In this document: positions 27,578-36,232 of the stretch, piece after piece
Numbering within the stretch: the first letter of the stretch is position 1
Layout of the letters: the number at the start of each line of letters is the position of its first letter
NCBI GenBank assembly: GCA_023284085.1
Contig: JAKVHY010000022.1
Span: forward strand, 43,402 to 107,401
Reading direction: 5' to 3'
DNA from: Shewanella benthica
Lineage (GTDB): Bacteria; Pseudomonadota; Gammaproteobacteria; Enterobacterales; Shewanellaceae
Length of the DNA stretch: 64,000 nt
Program-made: the position numbers and the translations under genes
The notes under the pieces: generated by a model
Databases searched by the model: none
Told to the model about the DNA's origin: nothing
Seen by the model: only the letters and a program-made list of their open reading frames with translations

Positions 27578-30500
27578 ACCTCACCCGATTAGCCATTTCA
27601 AGGCCGGTAACCACCAGCATGTTTTTCGTCGCCATTCTCTTGTTTGGCTTAGTTTCGAGTCGCTTGTTGCCTCTGGAGATGTTTCCTGGCATAGATATGC
27701 CTCAGGTGAACATAAGTGTGCCTTATAAGGGCTCCACTCCGGCCGAAGTCGAGCGTGATATCACCAGTATTTTGGAGGAATCCTTAGCCACCATGGGCGG
27801 AATAGAAGAGCTGAGATCCAGCTCTTCACAGAATGGCGCCGAGATTGAGCTCAGAATGAAGTGGGGAGAGAACGTTGCCACTAAAAGCTTAGAGGCAAGA
27901 GAAAAAATCGATGCCGTGAGACACCTGCTGCCCAAAGATGTTGAGCGTGTCTTTATCAGGCAGTTCTCAACCGCAGATATGCCGGTGCTTAATTTAAGAA
28001 TATCCAGCGACCGTGAGCTATCCGGCGCATTTGACCTGCTCGATAAGCAGCTTAAACGTCCGCTGGAGCGAGTCGAAGGTGTTTCTCAGGTGACGCTATA
28101 CGGCGTCGAACAGAAACAGATTGAGATCAGGATAAATGCCGATAAGTTGTCGGCCAGTGGGATATCCATCCCCTATCTCCAGCAGCGCCTGCAACAGGAA
28201 AACTTTATCGTCAGCGCGGGGATCTTGAGAGCCAACTCGCGAGTCTATCAGGTCTCTCCTAAAGGAGAATTTAGAAACTTAGATGATATCAACGCCGTGG
28301 TGCTCAAACCTGGTATCACGCTTGGCGATATCGCCACTATCGGCTTCTCGCTTCCCGAGCGTTTAGATGGCAGGCACTTAGACAAGAACTACGCGGTAGG
28401 CTTGGACGTTTTCAAGGAATCGGGCGCTAACCTGGTCGATGTGTCGGCAAGAGTGATGAAGGTCATCGAGGCTGCCAAGCAAGATCAGCAGTTTGACGGT
28501 ATCAAGTTATTCGTCATGGAAGATCAGGCCTATGGAGTCACCTCGTCACTGAACGATCTCTTGACCGCTGGCCTAATTGGCGGCCTGCTCTCTTTTGCTG
28601 TCCTGTATCTGTTTCTCAGAAACCTGAAGATGACTTTAGTGGTGGTAACCTCGGTCCCCATCTCTATCTGTATGACATTAGCCGCCATGTATCTGTTAGG
28701 TTATAGCCTCAACATTCTCTCCATGATGGGCTTGTTACTCGCCGTCGGCATGCTGATCGATAATGCCGTGGTAGTCACCGAGAGCGTGCTTCAGGAGAAA
28801 CAAAAGGGCTCCAGCAAAGAGTCTGATTCTGCGGTATTGACTGGGGTGAACAAGGTGTCACTGGCAGTCCTCGCCGGTACGCTCACCACAGGCATCGTAT
28901 TTCTGCCCAACATCTTCGGGGTAAAAGTCGAATTGACCATCTTCCTGGAGCATGTGGCCATCGCTATCTGTATCTCGCTGGCAGCCTCACTGCTGGTAGC
29001 GAAAACCTTACTGCCGCTGATGCTCAGTAAGATGAACATAGTGGTCGAAACCAAGGACAAAGAGAGCAAACTGCAAACCTACTATCACAAGAGCCTGGAT
29101 TGGATCTTAACCCGGCCACGTACCTCAGGTGTGATATCTCTCATCATCTTGGCATCAACCGCCCTGCCCTTAAGCATGGTCAATCAAGATCAATCCGATG
29201 GTGAGGGCAACAATAAACTCTACATCAACTACCAGGTTGAAGGACGACACAATCTCGACGTCACCGAGGCGATGATCACTAAGATGGAGACCTATCTCTA
29301 TGCCAATAAAGATAAATTCCATATTGACTCTGTCTATAGCTACTACGCTCCCGACCGCGGCCAATCGACCCTGATCCTGAAACAAGATACCCAAGTCGAC
29401 ATGAAGGGTCTAAAGAAAATTATACGTGAAGGCTTCCCTAAGTTCTCCATCGCCAAACCTCAATTTGGTTGGGGCGGCGGTAACAACGGCCTAAGAGTGA
29501 CCCTGACCGGGCGCTCCACCGGTGAGCTTATCGAGATAAGTCGCAGAGTGATCCCGCTTCTGTCTGAGATTGAAGGCTTAACGGATGTGAGGTCTGAACT
29601 CAGCGGTGCTCAGCAGGAGGTGGTGATCCAGATTGACAGGCAGATGGCAGCCAGACTCGATCTCAAGCTCAATGAAATCGCTTCCAGTATCTCTATGGCC
29701 TTGAGAGGCAGCCAACTTAGATCTTTTCGTCATGATCCCAATGGCGAGTTACGCATCGAGATGTCCTTCGAGCAAGAATGGCGCTTGTCGCTGGAGAGAT
29801 TAAAACAGCTACCTGTGATCAGAATCGATAACCGCGTGTATACCTTAGATAGCTTAGCGAGTATCACCATCTCGCCAAGGTTCGATACCATTCGCCACTA
29901 TGACAGACAGACGGCCTTGTCTATCGGCGCAAACTTAGATGATCTCACCACAGAAGAGGCACAGGAAAAGATAACTCAAGTGATGGATACGGTGAATTTC
30001 CCTGCGGGGTATGGCTACTCACTCAGAGGAGGCTTCGAGAAACAAGATGAAGATCAGGCCGTAATGGCGACCAACATGCTGCTGGCCTTAGCCATGATCT
30101 ACATAGTGATGGCGGCTCTGTTCGAATCTTTACTGCTACCGACAGCCATCATCACCTCGATCCTGTTTTCCATCACAGGCGTATTCTGGGGCTTGCTATT
30201 TACCGGCACGCCCATGGGCGTCATGGTCATGATAGGCATATTGATCTTAATGGGAATCGTGGTGAACAACGGCATAGTGCTGGTTGATCAGATAAACCAG
30301 AAAAAGCCCGCACTCGACAAGCTATCGGGAGAAATCAGTCAGGTGTGTATTTCACGTCTTCGCCCTGTGCTTATGACTGTCGGCACCACAGTACTGGGTT
30401 TACTGCCGCTGGCACTGGGTGACACTCAGCTCGGTGGAGGGGGTCCATCATATTCACCCATGGCCATTGCTATCATAAGCGGCTTAACATTCTCTACCGT

Positions 30501-30621
30501 CACCAGTCTTTTTCTGGTGCCCCTGTGTTATCAGGCCCTGTATAGAATGCGCTACAACGCAGCCGTACGCTTAGGTCGTGCAAATAGTCTTTCGAGAAGA
30601 CTTATGCCTTGGGCATATTGA
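27574..30621 (+). CDS. RND efflux transporter, second of a pair
   Basis: A 1015-residue RND pump, divergent in sequence from its neighbour. It has ISRPVTTSMFFVAILLFGLVSSRLLPLEMFPG at the start, TM4 with GMLIDNAVVVTESVLQ, and TM10 with IVVNNGIVLVDQINQ. The ATG overlaps the stop of the first pump, giving tight stoichiometric coupling. Both pumps have a single TM4 Asp followed by Asn, so their proton relay differs from AcrB. The operon ends in a long palindrome at 30662. Confidence 0.92.
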   Translation: MNLTRLAISRPVTTSMFFVAILLFGLVSSRLLPLEMFPGIDMPQVNISVPYKGSTPAEVERDITSILEESLATMGGIEELRSSSSQNGAEIELRMKWGENVATKSLEAREKIDAVRHLLPKDVERVFIRQFSTADMPVLNLRISSDRELSGAFDLLDKQLKRPLERVEGVSQVTLYGVEQKQIEIRINADKLSASGISIPYLQQRLQQENFIVSAGILRANSRVYQVSPKGEFRNLDDINAVVLKPGITLGDIATIGFSLPERLDGRHLDKNYAVGLDVFKESGANLVDVSARVMKVIEAAKQDQQFDGIKLFVMEDQAYGVTSSLNDLLTAGLIGGLLSFAVLYLFLRNLKMTLVVVTSVPISICMTLAAMYLLGYSLNILSMMGLLLAVGMLIDNAVVVTESVLQEKQKGSSKESDSAVLTGVNKVSLAVLAGTLTTGIVFLPNIFGVKVELTIFLEHVAIAICISLAASLLVAKTLLPLMLSKMNIVVETKDKESKLQTYYHKSLDWILTRPRTSGVISLIILASTALPLSMVNQDQSDGEGNNKLYINYQVEGRHNLDVTEAMITKMETYLYANKDKFHIDSVYSYYAPDRGQSTLILKQDTQVDMKGLKKIIREGFPKFSIAKPQFGWGGGNNGLRVTLTGRSTGELIEISRRVIPLLSEIEGLTDVRSELSGAQQEVVIQIDRQMAARLDLKLNEIASSISMALRGSQLRSFRHDPNGELRIEMSFEQEWRLSLERLKQLPVIRIDNRVYTLDSLASITISPRFDTIRHYDRQTALSIGANLDDLTTEEAQEKITQVMDTVNFPAGYGYSLRGGFEKQDEDQAVMATNMLLALAMIYIVMAALFESLLLPTAIITSILFSITGVFWGLLFTGTPMGVMVMIGILILMGIVVNNGIVLVDQINQKKPALDKLSGEISQVCISRLRPVLMTVGTTVLGLLPLALGDTQLGGGGPSYSPMAIAIISGLTFSTVTSLFLVPLCYQALYRMRYNAAVRLGRANSLSRRLMPWAY

Positions 30622-30661
30622 GCAAGCCATTGAGACAATAAGATTTGCGGGGTGACGTTAA

Positions 30662-30687
30662 TGAGGGGCTGCAATTGCAGCCCCTCA
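30662..30687. repeat. Perfect 26-base palindrome after the RND operon
   Basis: The arms TGAGGGGCTGCAA and TTGCAGCCCCTCA meet with no spacer, 41 bases after the stop. As RNA it would fold into a stable GC-rich hairpin without a T run, so it may protect the 3' end or terminate weakly. Confidence 0.55.
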
Positions 30688-30918
30688 CTAAGTATTGATA
30701 CGCCTCATTGGAAGACTTCAACTCTACTCAACATCTATCGGATCAGAGCCGAGGAATAAACCGCCAAACCCCCAGAGACATTGAGTTTCGATGTCTAATA
30801 GACACAGGGGACGTAACACAATAAAACTTGCAAAAATCAACATCCATCCTAAAATTTGTATACTCAATAACATTAACGCGCATTCGATATAAACGTCAGA
30901 AATGACTAAGTGATCGAT

Positions 30919-32280
30919 ATGGAAAAACCAATAAAGTTTAGTCCGGCAAAAAAACGATCTGTGTTATTACTCAACTTAAATAATGAAGAATGCCATTGGG
31001 AAGCCCAATTTAGCGCTTTGAACTGGCATTGTATTCACGCGACCAGTGTGGCGCAAACCATTAAACACATAAACAAATACGATATCAATGTCGCCATAGC
31101 GCTGATATCATCATCTTATCAACAGGTTGTTTTTAAAGCACTAACTAGACTACATGAAGTAAAAAGCACTATCCTGTGGGTCGCCATATCCAGCGATAAT
31201 CAATTTTCTCAATATCCACAGACTCATCAGTTCCCAACCTATTTTATCGACTATCATCATCAGCCTCTAGACTGGACTAAGCTAAGTCATACCTTAGGCC
31301 ACGCCCATGGCATGGCGGCATTGCAAATCGAGAAAGCGGCGGAGCTAAACAACCCACAGAATAATCACGTCATACTAGGAAAATCGGCTACCATAAGACG
31401 ATTTAAAACTTCACTCGAAAAAATTGCTCATGCCGATGGCGCCGTGCTTATCAGCGGTGAAACCGGCACAGGTAAAGGCCTCAGTGCCCATCTTATCCAC
31501 GCTAAATCCAGCCGAAAAAATGGTCCCTTCATCACCATAAACTGTGGTGCCCTACCGGCAAGCTTGATCCATTCCGAATTATTTGGTCATGAGAGAGGCG
31601 CCTTTACCGGCGCCGAAAAACTGTATATCGGCCATATAGAGAAAGCCAATAAGGGCACCCTGTTTCTCGATGAGATCGGCGACTTATCGCTGGAATCCCA
31701 GGTAAACCTGTTGCAGTTTATCGAAGATCATACCATAGAGCGCCTCGGGGGCAGCCAGACGATAACTATCGATTGCCGAATAATATTCGCATCCCACGTT
31801 AATCTGGAAGCCGCCATCGACGAGGGGCGATTTCGAGAGGATCTCTATCATAGACTCAATATTTTGCGAATTCATGTACCTAGCCTGCGGGAATACCGTG
31901 AAGATATTGAGCTGCTGGCGAATGCATACCTGCGGATATATCAGCAGGGCAACAACAAGCTGATATTGTCACCGGCAGCACTCGAGATCATGCTCAGATA
32001 CGAGTGGCCGGGTAATGTGCGTGAACTAAAAAACCGTATCCAGCGCGCCGTCGTCATGGCCGAAGGCAAACAGATATATCCAACGGATTTAGGCATTAAA
32101 ATCGTTAACTATCAATCGCAACAACTTGACTTGGTGCAACATAGGCTAGAGATAGATACCGAAGTCTTGCTCGATGCAATCAAGCGCAACAGTCACAATA
32201 TTTCCGCCGCCGCCAGAGATCTCAATATTTCCAGAACCACTTTCTATCGACTGATAAAGAAATGCAAAATAAAACTCTAG
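30919..32280 (+). CDS. Sigma54-dependent activator with degenerate receiver (VpsR-like)
   Basis: A 453-residue NtrC-family regulator. The first 125 residues have the size and pattern of a receiver domain, but the phosphorylated Asp is missing (the strand reads INVAIALIS), so it is probably not activated by phosphate transfer; VpsR-type regulators behave comparably and bind c-di-GMP. The AAA+ domain is complete: Walker A GETGTGKG near residue 178, the sigma54-contact GAFTGA near 227, Walker B GTLFLDEIGDL near 250. A Fis-type helix-turn-helix ends the protein (ISAAARDLNISRTTFYRLIKK). A GTG at 30910 is an alternative start. Confidence 0.85.
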   Translation: MEKPIKFSPAKKRSVLLLNLNNEECHWEAQFSALNWHCIHATSVAQTIKHINKYDINVAIALISSSYQQVVFKALTRLHEVKSTILWVAISSDNQFSQYPQTHQFPTYFIDYHHQPLDWTKLSHTLGHAHGMAALQIEKAAELNNPQNNHVILGKSATIRRFKTSLEKIAHADGAVLISGETGTGKGLSAHLIHAKSSRKNGPFITINCGALPASLIHSELFGHERGAFTGAEKLYIGHIEKANKGTLFLDEIGDLSLESQVNLLQFIEDHTIERLGGSQTITIDCRIIFASHVNLEAAIDEGRFREDLYHRLNILRIHVPSLREYREDIELLANAYLRIYQQGNNKLILSPAALEIMLRYEWPGNVRELKNRIQRAVVMAEGKQIYPTDLGIKIVNYQSQQLDLVQHRLEIDTEVLLDAIKRNSHNISAAARDLNISRTTFYRLIKKCKIKL

Positions 32281-32366
32281 ACCAGATTAACCACTAGCTG
32301 TTGGAGTTAGCTCAGGTTGTTAGCCAACAGCAATATTAACCATATTCGTTCACAGAGGATCCGCTA

Positions 32367-33152
32367 ATGTCGACACGACTCCTACAGCTCATCGCCTTCG
32401 TGCTGGGCGTCCAGTTTATTATGGCTTGTGAGCCAAACTCAACTGCTAAATTGGAGCAGGAACTGGCGTCAATCAAGCAAGATATGAACCAGCTGAGACA
32501 AGACATCACCAAGATAGGCAGCCAGGTAAAAGACATACATACCATCGCCATGAGTTCGCAAAAACCGCAACACAAGACCCTGCCGACTCAGGAAAATATC
32601 GATGCCGATGGCCGCCTGCCCTCCATAGGCACCGCCGGAGCCGAGATAGCCATCATAGAGTTCTCCGATTATCAGTGCCCCTATTGCAAACGCTTTATCG
32701 ACCAAACTTTTACCAAGCTTAAGCGCAAATATATCGACACTGGTAAGGTGAGATACCTGACACGGGATTTCCCGCTAAATTTTCACCCCAAGGCCAAGGG
32801 CGCCGCCATCGCCGCCAACTGCAGCCTACGCCAGGATGCCTATTGGCCGATGCGGGACTCGCTGTTTAACAATATGCGTCAACTCGGTGATGAGCTGTAC
32901 CAACAGACAGCCTCCGAGCTAGCATTAGATATGACCAAATTTACTGAGTGCCTCACTGATGAGAGCGTTCTGAGCAAGGTTGAACAAGATATGGCCTATG
33001 GCTCCCAATTAGGCATCCGCGGCACGCCCAGCTTCGTCATCGGCCGGGTCGAAGACGATCGGCTCATCAGCCCCAGACTCGTGGTTGGCGCTCAGAGCTT
33101 CGAGACCTTCGCGCTGCTGTTAGACGAACTACTGGCTAACGACAAGAAGTAA
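32367..33152 (+). CDS. DsbA-family thiol oxidoreductase lipoprotein
   Basis: A 261-residue envelope thioredoxin. A lipobox at residue 21 (QFIMAC) suggests lipid anchoring. A coiled-coil spacer (residues about 28–60) follows, then a DsbA/Thioredoxin_4 domain with active-site CPYC at residues 104–107 and the cis-proline loop IRGTPSFVIG. It could form or shuffle disulfides in exported proteins. The next gene encodes a secreted protein with about 20 cysteines, a plausible client. It lies 86 bases downstream of the sigma54 activator and reads the same way. Confidence 0.85.
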   Translation: MSTRLLQLIAFVLGVQFIMACEPNSTAKLEQELASIKQDMNQLRQDITKIGSQVKDIHTIAMSSQKPQHKTLPTQENIDADGRLPSIGTAGAEIAIIEFSDYQCPYCKRFIDQTFTKLKRKYIDTGKVRYLTRDFPLNFHPKAKGAAIAANCSLRQDAYWPMRDSLFNNMRQLGDELYQQTASELALDMTKFTECLTDESVLSKVEQDMAYGSQLGIRGTPSFVIGRVEDDRLISPRLVVGAQSFETFALLLDELLANDKK

Positions 33153-33738
33153 GGATTAACCGGCTGGCCAGTTAACCAGGCCAGCCAGTTTACGCCCCCT
33201 CTCCCGACCGACACTTCCATCAAACGTTAATCTATCATCCTCGCCAAAAATCGACTGCTGTTATTAGGTTGGTATTAGCTTGGTATTAGCACCTGTATCA
33301 GCCATGGACAGTTACATAAGCTGTTACAGGCTTGCAGTCAACGGTAAAAGCGATACCAATCAAACAGTTAAACAAAAACCGTTCCCGTCCGTGTGTCACA
33401 GATGACACAATAAAGCCTGCCCTGCCCGCCAATTTTGATTATTTATTCTTATTTATCAGCGCCTTAACATCATGGTGCGAAGTTTGCTTATTTAGTGTGT
33501 CAGACGCTTGGATGCGACCCTATGAAGCCGGTGATTTTTAACCTGCTGCAGACAGTTAGCAAGCCAGCTCTAGCGGCGATATGCCGACAGTGGCCTACGA
33601 AGGTATCGGGCCCATTATCGAAAATTCGCCATCTACGAATCTTGCAGCTCATGGCGGCTCGATGTAGATCTAGCGACAGATGAATCAAACAGTAATAAGT
33701 ACGTTTTATCCATATTCACTTATAGGATGGTAAATATT
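33153..33738. other. Long intergenic region before the Cys-rich secreted protein
   Basis: This 586-base gap holds a hairpin just after the DsbA-like gene (GGCTGGCC 33162–33169 with GGCCAGCC 33179–33186), an 11-base direct duplication TTGGTATTAGC at 33269–33279 and 33280–33290, and a perfect 7-4-7 inverted repeat TGTGTCA/TGACACA at 33392–33409. Short open frames here lack ribosome sites and look non-coding. Confidence 0.55.
33392..33409. promoter_or_regulatory. Candidate operator, 7-4-7 inverted repeat
   Basis: TGTGTCA CAGA TGACACA is a perfect dyad about 330 bases upstream of the secreted-protein start. The form is that of a dimeric regulator site; the regulator is unknown. Confidence 0.3.
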
Positions 33739-36105
33739 ATGAAACTTTTTCAATGTAGCCGGCTTATCAGAAAGTTCAGCCTCTTTCTGATAAGCATAAT
33801 ATGCCTCTTTGGCATAACGAGCCTGACACCGGTCAATGCTGGCGCCTACGACTGGCTCAATATGGAGCCGCCGCAACTAGATGAAAAATTCTGTATGGCC
33901 GATGCCTACTTGCTCAAATCGGGCAATAAACTCGCTCAGGATAAACTCAACTGTACCGCCAATGACGTCGAGATCACCAGGGTGACACCGAACGACCCCA
34001 GCGCCGAGTGTAACCTGGGAGACGTATTCACCTTCGAGGCCGATGTGACGGTACGAACTAACGCCAACGCGCGTTGGGACACCACCTTCTATCTACCTTT
34101 GACAGATGCTAGCCCCCAAGTCGTCCATGGCCCAGGCCTGCGTGACTGTAGTATGATCTTACCCATACCCGGTGACAGTGGCGAGACCGCCGATGTCAAT
34201 CTGGACGGCGATCAATGTGGCGATATTACCAAGGCTTTAGGCCCAGATGAATACGTACTAACGGGTGAATCTATTACCATGTTATGTGCGGATGAAGATC
34301 AGGACAATCGCGCCGACTTCACTTACTGTGCGGCCTGGGATAATATAGAACGTAGCAACTGTACTACCAATGAAGATCCCTATGCGGGACAGATCCCCAA
34401 CAACAAATCCAAGTGTAATTGTGACACCTTTAATATCGATGTCTTTATCAAACCAGCCCCACCAACGGTGATTAAAACGTTAACCAGCGCATCGTCATCC
34501 CGCACCGAGCCTGGCGGCACATTTAGTTATACCGTAAGCTTCACCAACCCCAACGCCCAGACCTCACTGTTTATCACCTCGCTCAGCGATGAGATCGATA
34601 TTGGCGGCGAAGGCACTTTCGATGCATCCCTAAATCTATGGGGTAGCCTAGATACGGTATTGCCTATGGTAGACGGCGTGTACCTGACTGCGACTAACTG
34701 TTCACAGCCTGCTAACGGCGGTGAAATAGCACCAAGTGGTAGTTACAGCTGTGCCTTCACGGTACATATTGTCGACAGGGATCTGCCCAACGATCAGAGT
34801 CCTGAACTTTATGACGACTTAGTGATACTGGCGTTGATAGACAAAAATGATGATGCCGTAGTTAACGGTGATAGCTGTGCGGCCATACCCGGTAGCATAG
34901 CCGGCGATCACTGTAGTAATGAGATACGGGTGCAGATCACCAACTTGGCACCGGCGATCACCGTAACCAAGACGGCTAATCCAACGGAAGTGTTGGAACC
35001 TGGCGCCAATGTCGAATTCACCATTACCGTCGACAATGATGCCGCGTTCTGGGATTCACCACTCTTGCTAACCGTGCTAAATGACACCGATTTTGGTGAT
35101 CTTTTAACCGATGAGTGTTCTGCGGTTGCAACCAGTATCGCCTTAGGCGGTACTTACACTTGTACCTTCACTAAGTTCATTGGTGGCGATGCCGGCGATC
35201 TGCACTCCAATGTAGTGTCAGCTACCGCGGTAGATGATGAGCTTGATCAAGCAACGGGTAATGACTCGGCAATGGTTGATATCCGCGATGTGCCATCGTC
35301 TATCACCCTGGTTAAAACAGCGACACCAATCGAGGTACTAGAAACCGGTGATGATCCCGACAATTACAGTGACGTGAGTTACAACTTTACCTTTACCGTT
35401 AACGCTGCAGGTGTGGATGATGTGACCTTCAGCAGTCTTGTCGACGTGCCATTCGGTATTCTAACCGGTGACTGTATGGTCGACAGTGTGAATGGCAATC
35501 CTATCGCTGACACAGCCCTTAGTGGCTTTGTACTAGAACCTGGCGATTATGCAAGTTGTGATATCACCAAGAGTCTGCAAGGTAACGCCGGTGAAACCCA
35601 TCACAATACGGCCACCATCAGAGGTGTCGATGAAGACGGCCAAGATGTGGACGCATCGGATGACGCTCTTGTGACCTTTACACCACTGGCTCCAGATACT
35701 GATATGGCGTTTGCCACCAGTATGCTAGTAGTGCTAGAGCTATCTAATGGCGGTTTCGAAAATGTGACCTTAACAGATCTTACTGTTATGGGCGTTGACG
35801 TTGTCGATGGTGCTGTCGGTGCTACCGCTCTAGGTGATGACTTTATTATCCGTAACGCAATAGGCGGTGAACATGCCTTAGTTTCCTATTCAGCTTGTGC
35901 CATAGGAACTGTGCTTGGTTACAGTGGCTCGAGTACGGATACCTATAGTTGTGCCTTTACCTTAGAATTAAGGCCTGGAATCGAGAATACTGATGCTATC
36001 AGTTTCTTAGCAGGAGGTGTTAACGGCGTAGTCGCAATCGTAGCAGACGATGAAGGCACGGAAGTAATCAACGGCGTTTCCGTTGAAGTTAATACTATCG
36101 AGTAA
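33739..36105 (+). CDS. Large secreted Cys-rich protein with DUF11-like repeats
   Basis: A 788-residue exported protein with a signal peptide of about 32 residues ending VNAG. A 200-residue N-terminal region has ten cysteines and acidic, calcium-site-like stretches (NLDGDQCGD; DEDQDNRAD). At least three DUF11-like beta domains follow, beginning near residues 239 (TVIKTLTSAS), 407 (ITVTKTANP) and 520 (ITLVKTATP). Mature cysteines number about 20, suggesting multiple disulfides. Such proteins are usually surface or matrix components. AGGATGG lies eight bases before the ATG at 33739; an ATG at 33727 is the alternative. A perfect hairpin sits in codons 8–19. Confidence 0.75.
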   Translation: MKLFQCSRLIRKFSLFLISIICLFGITSLTPVNAGAYDWLNMEPPQLDEKFCMADAYLLKSGNKLAQDKLNCTANDVEITRVTPNDPSAECNLGDVFTFEADVTVRTNANARWDTTFYLPLTDASPQVVHGPGLRDCSMILPIPGDSGETADVNLDGDQCGDITKALGPDEYVLTGESITMLCADEDQDNRADFTYCAAWDNIERSNCTTNEDPYAGQIPNNKSKCNCDTFNIDVFIKPAPPTVIKTLTSASSSRTEPGGTFSYTVSFTNPNAQTSLFITSLSDEIDIGGEGTFDASLNLWGSLDTVLPMVDGVYLTATNCSQPANGGEIAPSGSYSCAFTVHIVDRDLPNDQSPELYDDLVILALIDKNDDAVVNGDSCAAIPGSIAGDHCSNEIRVQITNLAPAITVTKTANPTEVLEPGANVEFTITVDNDAAFWDSPLLLTVLNDTDFGDLLTDECSAVATSIALGGTYTCTFTKFIGGDAGDLHSNVVSATAVDDELDQATGNDSAMVDIRDVPSSITLVKTATPIEVLETGDDPDNYSDVSYNFTFTVNAAGVDDVTFSSLVDVPFGILTGDCMVDSVNGNPIADTALSGFVLEPGDYASCDITKSLQGNAGETHHNTATIRGVDEDGQDVDASDDALVTFTPLAPDTDMAFATSMLVVLELSNGGFENVTLTDLTVMGVDVVDGAVGATALGDDFIIRNAIGGEHALVSYSACAIGTVLGYSGSSTDTYSCAFTLELRPGIENTDAISFLAGGVNGVVAIVADDEGTEVINGVSVEVNTIE
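33762..33795 (+). promoter_or_regulatory. Perfect 13-base hairpin inside the signal-peptide coding region
   Basis: GCTTATCAGAAAG (33762–33774) and CTTTCTGATAAGC (33783–33795) pair perfectly around an 8-base loop, starting 23 bases after the ATG. It could slow early translation or bind a regulator; nothing in the protein sequence requires it. Confidence 0.45.
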
Positions 36106-36149
36106 CAGATAGCACTCAAAAGTTAACTAAGCTACAAGCTTGATATAGC

Positions 36150-36183
36150 AAAGAGGGCGACGGTATATACCGCCGCCCTCTTT
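36150..36183. terminator. Bidirectional terminator between convergent secreted-protein genes
   Basis: AAAGAGGGCG, a short CGGTATATACCG core, and CGCCCTCTTTA form a long imperfect stem between the DUF11 gene and the M11 protease gene, with AT-rich flanks on both sides. Confidence 0.75.
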
Positions 36184-36232
36184 ATATCGCAATCGATAAA
36201 AATTGCCTAAAGATAAAAAATGATAGCACTAA

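Noticed and set aside
33332..33688. Short open frames before the Cys-rich secreted protein
   Set aside because: They overlap one another on both strands, lack ribosome sites and show no recognisable motif.
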